Assembly (NCBI GenBank): GCA_038228295.1
Contig: JBBRPH010000022.1
Location: forward strand, 1 to 64,000
From: JAICKM01 sp038228295
GTDB taxonomy: Bacteria; Chloroflexota; Chloroflexia; QHBQ01; JAICKM01
Length of the DNA stretch: 64,000 bases
Direction: 5' to 3'
The notes beneath the pieces are model-generated. The model was not told where the DNA came from. It made no database searches and was given only the letters and a program-made list of their open reading frames with translations. Positions 1-7,900 of this stretch are shown piece after piece (the stretch's first letter is position 1; each line of letters begins with the position of its first letter). Made by a program: the position numbers and the translations under genes.

Positions 1-126
1 ACCACCGATCCAGTCGGCTATTTGGCCGTTGAGGCCAAAGGGTTGGGGCTGCTCAAGCGGAAGCGCCCACGGGCCTTAGCCCGCATCCCCGACTTGACAA
101 CGGCCACCGAGTCCTTAACTTGTAGC
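1..126 (+). other. Possible 3' end of an unidentified ORF
   Basis: Frame 1 is open from the first base to a TGA at 124-126 (41 codons) and contains a basic stretch (LLKRKRPRALARIP). I do not recognise the family. It lies on the far side of the point where the neighbouring MFS gene stops resembling its family, so it may be part of the sequence that replaced the rest of that gene, such as an element remnant. It could equally be non-coding. Confidence 0.2.
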
Positions 127-470
127 TGATGGCGTAAGGCCACCAAGCTGCCCACCGACGGTGCGAACGCGCAGAGCAGCGAAGCCACGGCATAGCCCAG
201 TAAACCGATCAGCAATGGACGGCGCCGACCCCAAGTATCGCTCAGCGGGCCGGCGAGTATCTGCCCGCCCGCCAGCCCCAGCAGGCACGTCGTCAATGTC
301 AACTGCCCTTGTGCGGCGGTCGCATCGAGATCGTGCGCCAACGCGGGCAAGCCCGGCAGATACATATCAAGCGATAGCGGCCCGAAGGCCGAAAGTGCGC
401 CGACGATTAGCACTAAGCGAACCCGTTCGTGGTCCGGCACGATACCGGTGGTCGCCGTTTTTTCTGCCAT
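18..470 (-). pseudogene. Truncated Bcr/CflA-type MFS drug efflux transporter
   Basis: The first 113 residues are the start of a drug:H+ antiporter of the major facilitator superfamily. They show a short cytoplasmic N-terminus, helix 1 with the LSLDMYLPGLP motif typical of Bcr/CflA proteins, and the helix 2-3 loop signature GPLSDTWGRRRP near residues 74-85. At about position 131, after LVALR (residue 113), where the family normally continues into helix 4, the frame runs into 37 unrelated residues and stops. Full-length relatives have about 400 residues and 12 helices, so this product cannot transport. The break is probably an insertion or deletion junction. The start ATG at 470 has GAGG a few bases upstream. 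Classification as a remnant is inference from the missing two thirds. Confidence 0.75.
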
Positions 471-611
471 AACAGACCTCAGCTACAGACGTAAGCCGGC
501 GGGTCGGGCCGCATTCATCCCTGCTGCTCAGCACCTCTCGCGGCTTCTCTAATGTAATCGAAAGAGGCGGTAGCTGCACGAACCCCGCACCACGACTCGG
601 CGGTGCCCAGC

Positions 612-641
612 TTGACGGTCCGCGCCGGCCCCCGGTACAAT
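612..641 (+). promoter_or_regulatory. Promoter of the tyrosine recombinase gene (leaderless type)
   Basis: TTGACG at 612-617 and TACAAT at 636-641 are separated by 18 bp. Transcription should start about 7 nt after the -10, which is the ATG at 648. This rules out the upstream in-frame GTG at 603 as start and predicts a leaderless mRNA. Confidence 0.7.
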
Positions 642-647
642 GGAGGC

Positions 648-1808
648 ATGACTACGCTGCCCGCTACCACTATTGATGCCGCCGCTGCCGCTTTCCGTGA
701 CGAACTGCTGGCGAAATCACCGCGCACACTCAAGACCTATAGCGCGGCCCTGCGCTCGTTTCGGCTTTTTCTAGTGGCCCTGCAAATCGATCCGGCCACC
801 GCACCCGTCACCGAGCTACGCGAAGACCTGGTACGCCAGTTTCTACTCTCGCTCTACCGCGAACCCGTCCGCTACCGCGAACCGAGCAAAGCCGAGCGGG
901 TTCACCCCGGTGCCATGCGTCGCAGCGCCGAACCGTTTGCCGAGCGCACCGTGCGAACCTATGTCACCGCCGTCAACCGCTTCTACAACTTCCTGGCTCG
1001 CCAAGAGTACACCACGCCCAACCTGGAGATGGTGCGCGAAAAGCTGCGCGCCACGCGCCGCCGCTACTCACCCAGCATCCCCTTCATCGGCACTGCCACC
1101 ATCGAAAAGATCATTGATTATGTGAAGGCCCGCCCCGCGCAAAGTGACCCCAAGCTGGAAGTGAAGCGTAAGCGCGACATCGCGCTGGTGGTGGTGCTGG
1201 CGCGCACCGGCTTGCGGCTTTCGGAGGTCTGCAACCTGCAACGACGCGACATCCGCCCCGATGACGGTCTGCTGCTGGTGCGCGGCGGCAAGGGCGGCAA
1301 AGACCGCGTGGTAGATGTCAACCCGGAAGTGCTGGCTGTGTTGCGCACCTACTGGCAGGCCGCCGACAGCGGCCGTGCCCCGCACGATAGTCGCCCGCTG
1401 GCGGATCTGCCCGCTGTCGCGGGCCACGATAAACGCGCCCCGCTGCTGCAACCCATCTCGCCCAAAACCGTTGAACGGATCGTGGAAGGCTATGTCAACG
1501 AGCTGGGCATCAGCGAACACGTCACTCCGCATTCGTTCCGCCACGGTTTCGCTACCGTGTTAGTCGAAAACGATGTGAATCTGTTGTTGGTGAAAGAACT
1601 GCTGGGCCATGCCAACCTTAGCACCACCCAGATCTACGCCCACATCAGCGACCGTGACCGCCGTGATGCCTACCAGCGCGTTTTCGGCCGCTGGGGCCAA
1701 GCCGATCCCACCGCGCCGCACCCCGAAAAACCTGACGGACACGAAAAGCAGGCGGAATCGAGTAGCCCCCTCCCAATTGACGACCGCCAACCGTCGAGCG
1801 GCGCCTAA
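648..1808 (+). CDS. Tyrosine recombinase/integrase (XerC/D-like)
   Basis: DNA strand-exchange enzyme of the phage integrase/Xer family, 386 residues. The N-terminal SAM-like core-binding domain covers about residues 10-135 and the catalytic domain follows. The catalytic set is complete: Arg in ARTGLRLSE (about 190), Lys in the GGKGGKDR hairpin (about 215), HSFRH (His 295, Arg 298), His in LLGHANLSTTQIY (about 321) and the nucleophile Tyr about 330. The C-terminal ~35 residues are polar and probably disordered. I chose ATG 648 because the promoter lies inside the longer ORF. It could be a chromosomal Xer protein or the integrase of a lost mobile element. The truncated MFS gene next door fits past recombination, but no att sites were found. 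It is monocistronic, with an independent promoter just downstream. Confidence 0.88.
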   Translation: MTTLPATTIDAAAAAFRDELLAKSPRTLKTYSAALRSFRLFLVALQIDPATAPVTELREDLVRQFLLSLYREPVRYREPSKAERVHPGAMRRSAEPFAERTVRTYVTAVNRFYNFLARQEYTTPNLEMVREKLRATRRRYSPSIPFIGTATIEKIIDYVKARPAQSDPKLEVKRKRDIALVVVLARTGLRLSEVCNLQRRDIRPDDGLLLVRGGKGGKDRVVDVNPEVLAVLRTYWQAADSGRAPHDSRPLADLPAVAGHDKRAPLLQPISPKTVERIVEGYVNELGISEHVTPHSFRHGFATVLVENDVNLLLVKELLGHANLSTTQIYAHISDRDRRDAYQRVFGRWGQADPTAPHPEKPDGHEKQAESSSPLPIDDRQPSSGA

Positions 1809-1855
1809 CTACTGTTATAGCTAGAGCAATAATAGAGCGGTTTTAGAGAAAACTA

Positions 1856-1884
1856 TTGACAAAGCAGAGAAAACCTGCTACTAT
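1856..1884 (+). promoter_or_regulatory. Strong orphan sigma-70 promoter
   Basis: TTGACA (1856-1861), a 17-bp spacer and TACTAT (1879-1884). It is one of the best matches to consensus in the window. No plus-strand ORF follows; a terminator lies 40 bp downstream, so it most likely drives a small RNA. Confidence 0.75.
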
Positions 1885-1890
1885 GAAGTC

Positions 1891-1960
1891 AGCGGAGATT
1901 TAGCCAACGAAATTCCCCGCGTTTACGGCCACCCCAGCCAAGGGGGTGGCCTTGCTTTTT
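1891..1960 (+). ncRNA. Candidate ~70-nt small RNA with two hairpins
   Basis: A consensus promoter (1856-1884) is followed 40 bp later by an intrinsic terminator, with no recognisable ORF between. The predicted transcript starts near A1891. Hairpin 1 pairs 1892-1901 with 1910-1920 (one mismatch, one bulge; loop AGCCAACG). Hairpin 2 is the terminator: perfect 9-bp stem 1927-1935/1943-1951 followed by TTGCTTTTT. The transcript lies between the recombinase gene and a convergent minus-strand gene, so it is not a leader of either. Family unknown; a trans-acting regulatory RNA is the simplest idea. Confidence 0.55.
1927..1960 (+). terminator. Rho-independent terminator
   Basis: GGCCACCCC (1927-1935) pairs perfectly with GGGGTGGCC (1943-1951) over a 7-nt loop and is followed by a T-rich run ending at 1960. 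It ends the candidate small RNA and would also stop read-through from the recombinase gene. Confidence 0.85.
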
Positions 1961-2002
1961 GCCGCTAGTCTACTGATGGGGATTAGTCAGGCAGCGCAGG
2001 GA

Positions 2003-2617
2003 CTAGGCGGTGCTCCCCGCCGCCCGCCCAGCCGTCGCACGGAGATGGGTCAGCCGCACATCATCAGCAGCACGTTTCTCCTGCGCCCGCACTAGCAGGG
2101 CCGGCCCCTCCGCCTGCGGCCAGATCACCACGCCGTCATCATCAGCGATCACCCAATCGCCGGCCCGTACCAGTGCGCCGCCAATAGTGACCGACCCACC
2201 AATGGTGCCGGGGTTGTGCTTGCCGGAGGCGGTGGGGGTAGTTCCCCGGCACCAGACCGGGAACCCCAACTGAGCTAACTCTTGCGAGTCGCGCACCAAC
2301 CCGTCCGTGATCAGGCCCGCCACGCCTGCCTGCTGAAACTCCAGCGCCATCAGCCCACCGATCGTCGCCGTGCGCGAGGTACTCTGGCCCGCGACGACCA
2401 GGACGCAACCGTGCGGCAGTGCGCCGGTGAGGGCGACGCGGATCACCGCATTATCATCCTCGCAGGCAAGCAGGACAAATGCAGGGCCGACCACGCGGCT
2501 CCCAGTATGAAGCGCCTTGATCCAGGTCGGCAACACGCCGCGTCCCTCGGTCGCGTCGGCGGCCAGGGTCGCACTGAGCCAAGCAGGGTACGGCGGGGTT
2601 AGCGTGCTATTGTCCAT
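2003..2617 (-). CDS. RraA-like / 4-hydroxy-4-methyl-2-oxoglutarate aldolase family protein
   Basis: 204-residue cytoplasmic protein of the RraA/HMG-aldolase fold. Recognisable family blocks are GPAFVLL near residue 44, the pattern CVLVVAG (71-77), the GG pair at 87-88 and DGLVRD at 105-110, whose Arg-Asp binds pyruvate and the metal in HMG/CHA aldolases; GFPVWCRG follows. Keeping the RD motif favours an aldolase-like enzyme over a pure RNase E regulator. I start at ATG 2617 (MDNSTLTPP), where homology begins; the ORF is open 33 codons further upstream but that part is unlike the family. The substrate cannot be read from sequence. It is divergent from leuS and not obviously in an operon. Confidence 0.75.
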   Translation of the reverse strand: MDNSTLTPPYPAWLSATLAADATEGRGVLPTWIKALHTGSRVVGPAFVLLACEDDNAVIRVALTGALPHGCVLVVAGQSTSRTATIGGLMALEFQQAGVAGLITDGLVRDSQELAQLGFPVWCRGTTPTASGKHNPGTIGGSVTIGGALVRAGDWVIADDDGVVIWPQAEGPALLVRAQEKRAADDVRLTHLRATAGRAAGSTA

Positions 2618-2751
2618 TACTCGGATCTCTCTTCTGGATCCCGCCGCGGCGGGGGGCAAATAATGACAGGGTAGGCTCACGCCGCCCGCGCAGAGCCATG
2701 ACCCCGGCAAACCCATTATAGATCATCAGGTTACATGTGGCAGCGACAGTT

Positions 2752-2780
2752 TTGCCCTGCCTGCCCCAGTCTGGTATAAT
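2752..2780 (+). promoter_or_regulatory. Promoter of leuS
   Basis: TTGCCC (2752-2757), 17-bp spacer, perfect TATAAT (2775-2780). Predicted start is about 2787, giving a ~78-nt leader that contains the Shine-Dalgarno and the hairpin described separately. Confidence 0.75.
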
Positions 2781-2813
2781 GGGCCGGCAGTATCAAGCCT
2801 AATACCCAGACTT

Positions 2814-2864
2814 AAAGGAGAACCGTGGCGGCGCCGCATCCAGCGCCGCCACGCACACCGCCCC
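2814..2864 (+). promoter_or_regulatory. leuS translation-initiation region with hairpin between Shine-Dalgarno and ATG
   Basis: A strong Shine-Dalgarno AAAGGAG (2814-2820) lies 44 nt upstream of the leuS ATG, too far for normal initiation. Between them is a perfect 10-bp GC-rich stem, GTGGCGGCGC (2825-2834) with GCGCCGCCAC (2843-2852), loop of 8 nt. Folding the stem shortens the effective distance to about 16 nt. An alternative reading is a GTG at 2825, correctly spaced from the Shine-Dalgarno, opening a 39-codon leader ORF that overlaps the start of leuS in another frame and stops at 2944. Confidence 0.55.
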
Positions 2865-5357
2865 ATGACCGACCAGGAAGCGCCCGAACGCTACAACCCC
2901 ACCACCATCGAACCGCGCTGGCAGGCGCAGTGGGCCGACACTGACTTGTATCACGTCGAGATGCAGGCCGGCGGCCGCCCGCCCTACTATTTCCTCACCA
3001 TGCTCCCCTACCCCAGCGGCGACCTACATATCGGCCACTGGTTCACCATGGCGCCGAGCGACACCCGCGCCCGCTATCTACGGATGCGCGGCTACAACGT
3101 GTTTTTCCCCATCGGTTTCGACGCCTTCGGCTTGCCCGCCGAAAATGCCGCTATCAAGCGCAATATTGATCCCAAAATCTGGACCTACGCCAACATGGAC
3201 AATATGCGCAAGCAGTTCAAGTCCATGGGTGCGATTTTCCCCTGGGATCACGAAGTCATCACCTGCGCGCCGGAATATTACCGCTGGAATCAGTGGTTCT
3301 TTGTGCAGTTCTTCAAACGCGGCTTGGCCTATCGTAAATTCGCCCCGGTGGACTGGTGCCCCTCGTGCAACACCACGCTGGCCCGCGAACAGGTGGTGGG
3401 CGACGATCGCCGCTGCGAACGCTGCGACACACCGGTCATCAAGCGCGACCTGCACCAGTGGCTACTCAAGATCACCGCCTACGCCGAAGAACTGCTGGAT
3501 TTCAGTAAGATGGAGTGGCCGGAGCGCGTCGAGACGCTGCAACGCAACTGGATCGGGCGCAGCGAAGGTGCCGAGGTGGTCTTCCAGGCCGAACGCCCTA
3601 CCGGCGACCCTGCGCTCATCACCGTCTTCACCACGCGGCCCGACACGCTTGGGGGCGCGACTTTCCTGGTGCTGGCTCCCGAACACCCGCTGGTGGCTGA
3701 ACTGACCGTGTCCGCCCAGGCTGAAGCGGTTGCTGCGTATATAACGCAGACTGGGCGGCAGACCGAAATTGATCGCTTGGCCGAAGACAAAGAAAAGACC
3801 GGTGTGCCGCTGGGTGCAGTCGCGGTCAATCCGGTCAATGGAGAACGCATTCCCATCTGGATCGCGGATTATGTGCTGGTCAGCTACGGCACCGGCGCGA
3901 TCATGGCCGTGCCTGCCCACGATCAGCGCGACTTCGAGTTTGCCCGTAAGTACGACCTGCCCATCGTACCGGTCATCACGCCTGCGCCCGGCGTAGCGCT
4001 GCCCGATGCCGCCGCCATGACCGCCGCCTACAAGGGCGACGGCGGTGTGCTGGCCCATTCCGGCCCGCTCGACGGCACCCCGGCCGGCTCCGGCGAGGGG
4101 CAAAGCGTCAAGGCCGCCATCGCCTATCTGACCGCCCAAGGCCGGGGCCAGGGAGCCGTCACCTACCGTCTGCGCGACTGGCTGGTAAGTCGCCAACGCT
4201 ATTGGGGCACGCCGATCCCGATCTTGTACTGCCCACAGTGCGGCGAGGTACCGGTGCCCGAAGACCAATTGCCGGTTTTGCTGCCCGATGATGTAGACTT
4301 TCGGCCCACCGGCGAAAGCCCGCTTAAGTTACATCCCACCTGGCGCTTCACCACTTGCCCGCAGTGCGGCGGTCCGGCCGAGCGCGACACCGACACAATG
4401 GACACCTTTGTGGATAGCTCCTGGTATCACTATCGCTACCTCAGCCCGCACTACACCGAGGGACCGTTTGATCCGGCGTTAGCCCACTGGTTGCCGGTAG
4501 CGCAGTACACCGGCGGCATCGAACACGCCGTCATGCACCTGCTCTACACGCGCTTTTGGACCAAAGCGATGCGCGACCTGGGCCTGGTGACGGTTGACGA
4601 GCCGATGACTCGCCTGTTCAACCAAGGCATCATTCTCGGCCCCGACGGTGCCCGCATGAGCAAAAGTCGCGGCAATGTGATTGACCCGGACGATCTAGTA
4701 GGCCAGTATGGGGCCGACGCGGTACGTTGCTTTCTGATGTTTATCGGCCCGTGGGATCAGGGCGGCCCCTGGAATCCGCGCGGCATGGAGGGTATCATTC
4801 GCTGGCTCAATCGCGTTTGGACCCTCGCCACCGACCCAACCCGCAACGAGAAGCAACCCGACAACGCCCAGAACTCGGAACTCATCCTCCGCCGCCTGCA
4901 CCAGACGATCCGCGACGTGGGTGCGGATACCGAAGCGTTCGGCTTCAACACCGCCGTCTCGGCCATGATGGAGCTGACTAACGTCCTGATGAAAGCCCGC
5001 GCCGAGCTGGCCGGAAGTCCCGTGTGGGATGAAGCGATCCGCACCCTGCTGTTGCTGTTGGCGCCCTATGCGCCGCATTTGGCCGAGGAACTTTGGGCCC
5101 GGCGCGGCCTGCCCTACAGCATCCACAACCAGCCCTGGCCCGTCTGGGATGCCGTCCTCGCCACCGAGGATACAATCGAGATCCCCATCCAGATCAACGG
5201 CAAAGTGCGCGACAAACTCCAGGTGCCGGCCGGAGCCGATGCCGCCGCCCTCGAAGCAGCCGCTCTCGCCGGCCCGCGCATCACCGAACTGCTCGAAGGC
5301 AAGCCCGTCCGCCGCGTCATCGTGGTGCCGGGCAAGCTGGTCAACATCTTAGTTTAG
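2865..5357 (+). CDS. leuS: Leucyl-tRNA synthetase
   Basis: Class I aminoacyl-tRNA synthetase of 830 residues that charges tRNA-Leu; length is normal for bacterial LeuRS. HIGH motif at residues 55-58 (GDLHIGHW), KMSKS signature as ARMSKSRGN near 597, tryptophan-rich DSSWYHYRY before it. A zinc-binding CPSC...CERC module follows the catalytic insert. The CP1 editing domain carries the threonine-rich TTRPDTLGG and GTGAIMAVPAHDQRD blocks, so post-transfer editing is probably intact. A second CPQC...CPQC pair lies in the leucine-specific region. The start ATG 2865 gives the usual N-terminus; its unusual leader is annotated separately. The restriction-modification genes begin 21 bp after the stop. 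Confidence 0.97.
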   Translation: MTDQEAPERYNPTTIEPRWQAQWADTDLYHVEMQAGGRPPYYFLTMLPYPSGDLHIGHWFTMAPSDTRARYLRMRGYNVFFPIGFDAFGLPAENAAIKRNIDPKIWTYANMDNMRKQFKSMGAIFPWDHEVITCAPEYYRWNQWFFVQFFKRGLAYRKFAPVDWCPSCNTTLAREQVVGDDRRCERCDTPVIKRDLHQWLLKITAYAEELLDFSKMEWPERVETLQRNWIGRSEGAEVVFQAERPTGDPALITVFTTRPDTLGGATFLVLAPEHPLVAELTVSAQAEAVAAYITQTGRQTEIDRLAEDKEKTGVPLGAVAVNPVNGERIPIWIADYVLVSYGTGAIMAVPAHDQRDFEFARKYDLPIVPVITPAPGVALPDAAAMTAAYKGDGGVLAHSGPLDGTPAGSGEGQSVKAAIAYLTAQGRGQGAVTYRLRDWLVSRQRYWGTPIPILYCPQCGEVPVPEDQLPVLLPDDVDFRPTGESPLKLHPTWRFTTCPQCGGPAERDTDTMDTFVDSSWYHYRYLSPHYTEGPFDPALAHWLPVAQYTGGIEHAVMHLLYTRFWTKAMRDLGLVTVDEPMTRLFNQGIILGPDGARMSKSRGNVIDPDDLVGQYGADAVRCFLMFIGPWDQGGPWNPRGMEGIIRWLNRVWTLATDPTRNEKQPDNAQNSELILRRLHQTIRDVGADTEAFGFNTAVSAMMELTNVLMKARAELAGSPVWDEAIRTLLLLLAPYAPHLAEELWARRGLPYSIHNQPWPVWDAVLATEDTIEIPIQINGKVRDKLQVPAGADAAALEAAALAGPRITELLEGKPVRRVIVVPGKLVNILV

Positions 5358-5378
5358 CCGACAAAAGGATCGCCCAAC

Positions 5379-6116
5379 ATGGCTGGTCTAGCCCCAATGC
5401 CGCCTATAACCGTTGACCCAGCCGACCTAGTGCCATTCGGCGCACAGTGGCGGCTGAATGGTGGTGCACTCAAACGAACACAGCCCTACTCATCGGGCGA
5501 GCTAGGCAAGCTGTTCGATAATACGATTGGCAAAGCGCTGGCTATGATGCTAGGTGGTATCCCACTGGTGCTGCCCAGCGCTCGATCTCTCACCCCGCCG
5601 TTGCCCGATTGTGTGGAAGTCGGGCCGGTGCGAATCATCGGCGGAGTACGCCCACAAAACTTTGATGTGGGTTATCGGCCCGACGGCGTGCGCTTTGTCT
5701 CCGATAGCAAGACCTTAAACGACACAAAAAGCGTGGGCAAGAACTGGCAGAACATGATCAATGACCTAGCTACCGAAGCTACGACCGTGCATAGCCGTTT
5801 CCCCTACGCCATCGTGGCCTTTATCTTTATCGTGCCGGTGCCCTGCTTTTTCGGAGCCCAACGCAAGGCTATTATCGAGACGCTAGAGCGGCTGGCCCGT
5901 AGAAGCAGCGTAGACAGCGCGCCTTATCTAGTCGAAGCGATTTCGGTGGTCGCCTGGAACCCCGATGACGGCACAATCGCCAGCGACGTACCGGGTACAG
6001 CCTCCCCACTCTGGATCGGCAGGTTTTCAGAGCGGATACAATGGGTATACCAACTGCGTTACAAAGGGCTGCCGCCCCACGCCGTGGACGAACCGCTGGG
6101 CGAGGAGACCTTATGA
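5379..6116 (+). CDS. Putative type II restriction endonuclease (PD-(D/E)xK-like), partner of the next gene
   Basis: 245 residues of no family I recognise. The context is telling: its stop overlaps the start of an adenine DNA methyltransferase as ATGA (6113-6116), the arrangement of coupled restriction-modification genes. Residues 96-111 contain Asp96 in NFDVGY, then Asp109-x-Lys111 in SDSKT on a predicted beta strand, matching the D...(D/E)xK layout of PD-(D/E)xK nucleases. A long amphipathic helix with KNWQNMINDLATEA and a hydrophobic strand IVAFIFIVP follow, as in that fold. The ATG at 5379 has AAAAGGA upstream. Nuclease function is inference from partner and motif; the recognition site is unknown. 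It could also be a non-nucleolytic accessory protein. Confidence 0.55.
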   Translation: MAGLAPMPPITVDPADLVPFGAQWRLNGGALKRTQPYSSGELGKLFDNTIGKALAMMLGGIPLVLPSARSLTPPLPDCVEVGPVRIIGGVRPQNFDVGYRPDGVRFVSDSKTLNDTKSVGKNWQNMINDLATEATTVHSRFPYAIVAFIFIVPVPCFFGAQRKAIIETLERLARRSSVDSAPYLVEAISVVAWNPDDGTIASDVPGTASPLWIGRFSERIQWVYQLRYKGLPPHAVDEPLGEETL

Positions 6117-7867
6117 AGGCGGTCGCGTCCCCACAAAAGCTGCGCGGCGGCTATTACACTCCGGGACCAATTGCCGACTTCTTGGCGCGCTGGGCTATTC
6201 GGAGTCCTACCGATCAGGTGCTGGAGCCCAGTTGTGGCGACGGTAGCCTACTGGCAGCGGCAGCCGCACGGTTGCTCCACTGCGGCGCAGATCCAGCGAC
6301 CCTCGCGATGCTGCTGCACGCGATAGAGATCGATCCGCAGGAGGCACAGAAGGCCGCACAGCGCGTCCAGATAGCAGCCGGATTGTCGGCGAACCTGCCC
6401 ATCCAGGTCGGTGACTTTTTCGCCTATTGTGGCACGCACTTGGCCGATAAAGTCCGCTTTGATGTGGTGATCGGAAACCCGCCCTTTATTCGCTACCAGG
6501 ATTTCGCCGAAGAGCAGCGTACCGTCGCATTTCAATTAATGCAGCAGGCCGGGTTGCATCCGACGCGCCTGACCAACACTTGGGTGCCCTTTCTCGTGGC
6601 GGCAACGATGCTGCTCAACGAGGGCGGACGCATGGCGATGGTCATCCCGGCCGAGTTGCTCCAGGTGAACTATGCCGCCGAATTGCGCCTCTTTCTAAGC
6701 CGGCAATACACCTATCTTACCCTAATTACATTCCAAAACCTGCTGTTCACCGGTATCCAGCAAGAGGTAGTGCTGCTGCTGGGCGAAAAACGCGCCGGCA
6801 GACACACCGGCATTCGTACCGTGGAATTAGCGGGTTTAGGCGCTTTGGCTAGCTATCAGGATAGCGCGTTCGCTGCCGACGATCTAAAAGCGATGGACCA
6901 CTCTAAAGAAAAATGGACGATGTATTTTCTGGATGAGATCGAACTGGAGCTATTGCGTAGATTGCGAACGGATTCGCGGTTAGCACCGGCGGCACAGACC
7001 ATAGATGTAGATGTCGGCATTGTCACCGGCCTAAACCAGTTCTTTGTCCTCAGTGCTCAACAGGTACAAGAAACAGAACTTGCGGCCTATACCCTACCGC
7101 TAGTTGGACGATCGGCGCATCTCCAGGGCAGCATCTTCACGCAAGCCGATTGGGAGGTCAGCGTCGCCAAGGGGGCGGGAGCCTTCTTACTGAACCTCCC
7201 CGCCGTACCACTTGACCAGTTACCGCCTGCAGCCCAAAGTTATGTCAAGCAAGGCGAGCAGCAAGGAATGCACACGGGCTATAAATGTCGCATCCGTGAT
7301 CCGTGGTACAGCCTACCTTCAATTTGGAGTCCGGCGGCCTTCATGCTGCGCCAAGTACATCATTACCCCAAGATCATTCTCAACCAGGCCGGAGCCACTT
7401 GCACCGACACCATTCATCGAGTACGCTTGTGCAATGGAGTGCCCGCCGCCGGCGTAGCGGCCGCCTTCTTGAACTCGCTCACCTTCGCCTTTGCTGAAGT
7501 GATGGGGCGCAGCTATGGCGGTGGAGTGCTAGAACTGGAACCCAACGAAGCCGAAGCGCTACCCATCCCGCTCCAGGGGGTTGATCAACTCAATGTAGCA
7601 GAATTGGATCAATTGCTACGTGCGGGCGAAATCTTGGCGGTACTGGATATTACCGATGCGGTACTCCTGCGCCAGGGTTTAGGTTTACCCGCTAGTGATG
7701 TGCGGCGCTTGCGATCCATCTGGCAAAAATTGCGCGATAGGCGGGTGAACCGCAAACCCAGTGCGAGGGGCCAAGCAGCGGCTGGCATCCCCAACGAGGC
7801 CGGTGTAGCACCCCAACAGCTACGGCTACTCATGGAACGCAAGAACAGCTACAACCGCTCTGCATAA
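6113..7867 (+). CDS. N6-adenine DNA methyltransferase (gamma-class type II modification enzyme)
   Basis: 584-residue SAM-dependent methyltransferase that should protect the host's copies of a restriction site. Motifs come in gamma-class order: X-like GGYYTP (12-17), SAM-binding motif I LEPSCGDGS (37-45), acidic motif II around IEIDP (71-75), and catalytic motif IV NPPF (122-125). A long C-terminal half (about 280-584) is expected to hold the target-recognition domain. The start at ATG 6113, with GAGGAGA just before it, sits inside the stop codon of the preceding gene, so translation is probably coupled. The 24 upstream codons in the open frame overlap the putative nuclease and are not needed. 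Related in architecture to TaqI/Eco57I-type methylases. Confidence 0.9.
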   Translation: MKAVASPQKLRGGYYTPGPIADFLARWAIRSPTDQVLEPSCGDGSLLAAAAARLLHCGADPATLAMLLHAIEIDPQEAQKAAQRVQIAAGLSANLPIQVGDFFAYCGTHLADKVRFDVVIGNPPFIRYQDFAEEQRTVAFQLMQQAGLHPTRLTNTWVPFLVAATMLLNEGGRMAMVIPAELLQVNYAAELRLFLSRQYTYLTLITFQNLLFTGIQQEVVLLLGEKRAGRHTGIRTVELAGLGALASYQDSAFAADDLKAMDHSKEKWTMYFLDEIELELLRRLRTDSRLAPAAQTIDVDVGIVTGLNQFFVLSAQQVQETELAAYTLPLVGRSAHLQGSIFTQADWEVSVAKGAGAFLLNLPAVPLDQLPPAAQSYVKQGEQQGMHTGYKCRIRDPWYSLPSIWSPAAFMLRQVHHYPKIILNQAGATCTDTIHRVRLCNGVPAAGVAAAFLNSLTFAFAEVMGRSYGGGVLELEPNEAEALPIPLQGVDQLNVAELDQLLRAGEILAVLDITDAVLLRQGLGLPASDVRRLRSIWQKLRDRRVNRKPSARGQAAAGIPNEAGVAPQQLRLLMERKNSYNRSA

Positions 7868-7900
7868 GATCGTCACGCGTTAAGAAGGAGTACCCAACCA

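Noticed and set aside
603..650. Upstream GTG (603) as start of the recombinase
   Set aside because: The promoter (612-641) lies downstream of it, so it would not be transcribed from that promoter; ATG 648 fits.
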